Of a stretch of DNA of 45,211 nt, positions 45,077 to 45,211 are shown piece after piece (the stretch's first letter is position 1; every line of letters starts with the position of its first letter). The notes beneath the pieces were generated by a model. That model made no database searches, was not told the origin of the DNA, and saw nothing but the letters and a program-made list of their open reading frames with translations. Both the position numbers and the translations under genes were made by a program. Origin of the DNA: Saprospiraceae bacterium (GTDB lineage: Bacteria; Bacteroidota; Bacteroidia; Chitinophagales; Saprospiraceae); the NCBI GenBank assembly GCA_013140975.1, contig JABFRV010000016.1:1-45211 (forward strand), written 5' to 3'.

Positions 45077-45211
45077 TACATTTAGACGCTGCTCTTGTCC
45101 CAAAGATACATATCTAAGGTCAAGATTTTCAAAATATTAGATATAGAAAAATAGATGAAATATAAGAAATAATATAAGTTAAAATCGCTATATATTAGAT
45201 CGGTATTATTA

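Overview
The window looks like a chromosomal piece of an A+T-rich member of the Bacteroidota. The evidence is two proteins with type IX secretion (T9SS) C-terminal sorting domains, a TonB-dependent-receptor C-terminus, several lipoprotein signals, starts without obvious Shine-Dalgarno sequences, and a giant protein combining DUF7948/SBBP-like, GEVED-like and HYR-like modules. That combination is frequent in environmental, Saprospira-like lineages. The finer placement is inference.

Positions 1-15000 are a dense housekeeping region, almost all on the minus strand. After the 3' end of a TonB-dependent receptor (plus strand) come two minus-strand runs. Run A, read 8555 to 309, holds a UbiD-family decarboxylase, an RsmF-type rRNA m5C methyltransferase, a T9SS-exported M28 peptidase, FolK, a deoxynucleoside kinase, SppA and a GNAT acetyltransferase. 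Run B, read 14830 to 8706, holds a SWIM zinc-finger protein, a GH13-fold lipoprotein that lacks its catalytic residues, RlmH, a rhomboid protease, a TlpA-like thioredoxin lipoprotein and an SDR oxidoreductase. Genes overlap or nearly abut within each run, so each is probably an operon. A near-perfect 24-bp palindrome lies between the runs, just upstream of the UbiD-type gene.

Positions 14898-17666 are on the plus strand: a SixA-like histidine phosphatase, a di-heme cytochrome c peroxidase and a small mono-heme c-type lipoprotein. A strong hairpin at 17864-17900 with T-runs on both sides separates this convergent set from the next gene.

Positions 17916-44780 are one uninterrupted minus-strand reading frame of 8,954 codons, about 60% of the window. 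It encodes a secreted giant with an extended signal peptide, an N-terminal DUF7948/SBBP-like region and a GEVED-like domain. These are followed by 7 six-cysteine repeats, two HYR-like domains each split by a jelly-roll-like insert, and 71 more six-cysteine repeats of about 83 residues. After the array come a third split HYR domain, further HYR-like domains, a thrombospondin-3-like calcium motif and a T9SS type A sorting domain. It is most likely a cell-surface or matrix adhesin. Its repeat array shows 8-unit (1,992 bp) segmental duplications, mosaic exchange and a homogenised core flanked by divergent units. It is the most interesting object in the window.

Positions 44781-45211 hold no intact gene. 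A short plus-strand open stretch (44912-45076) resembles a decayed RHS core motif.
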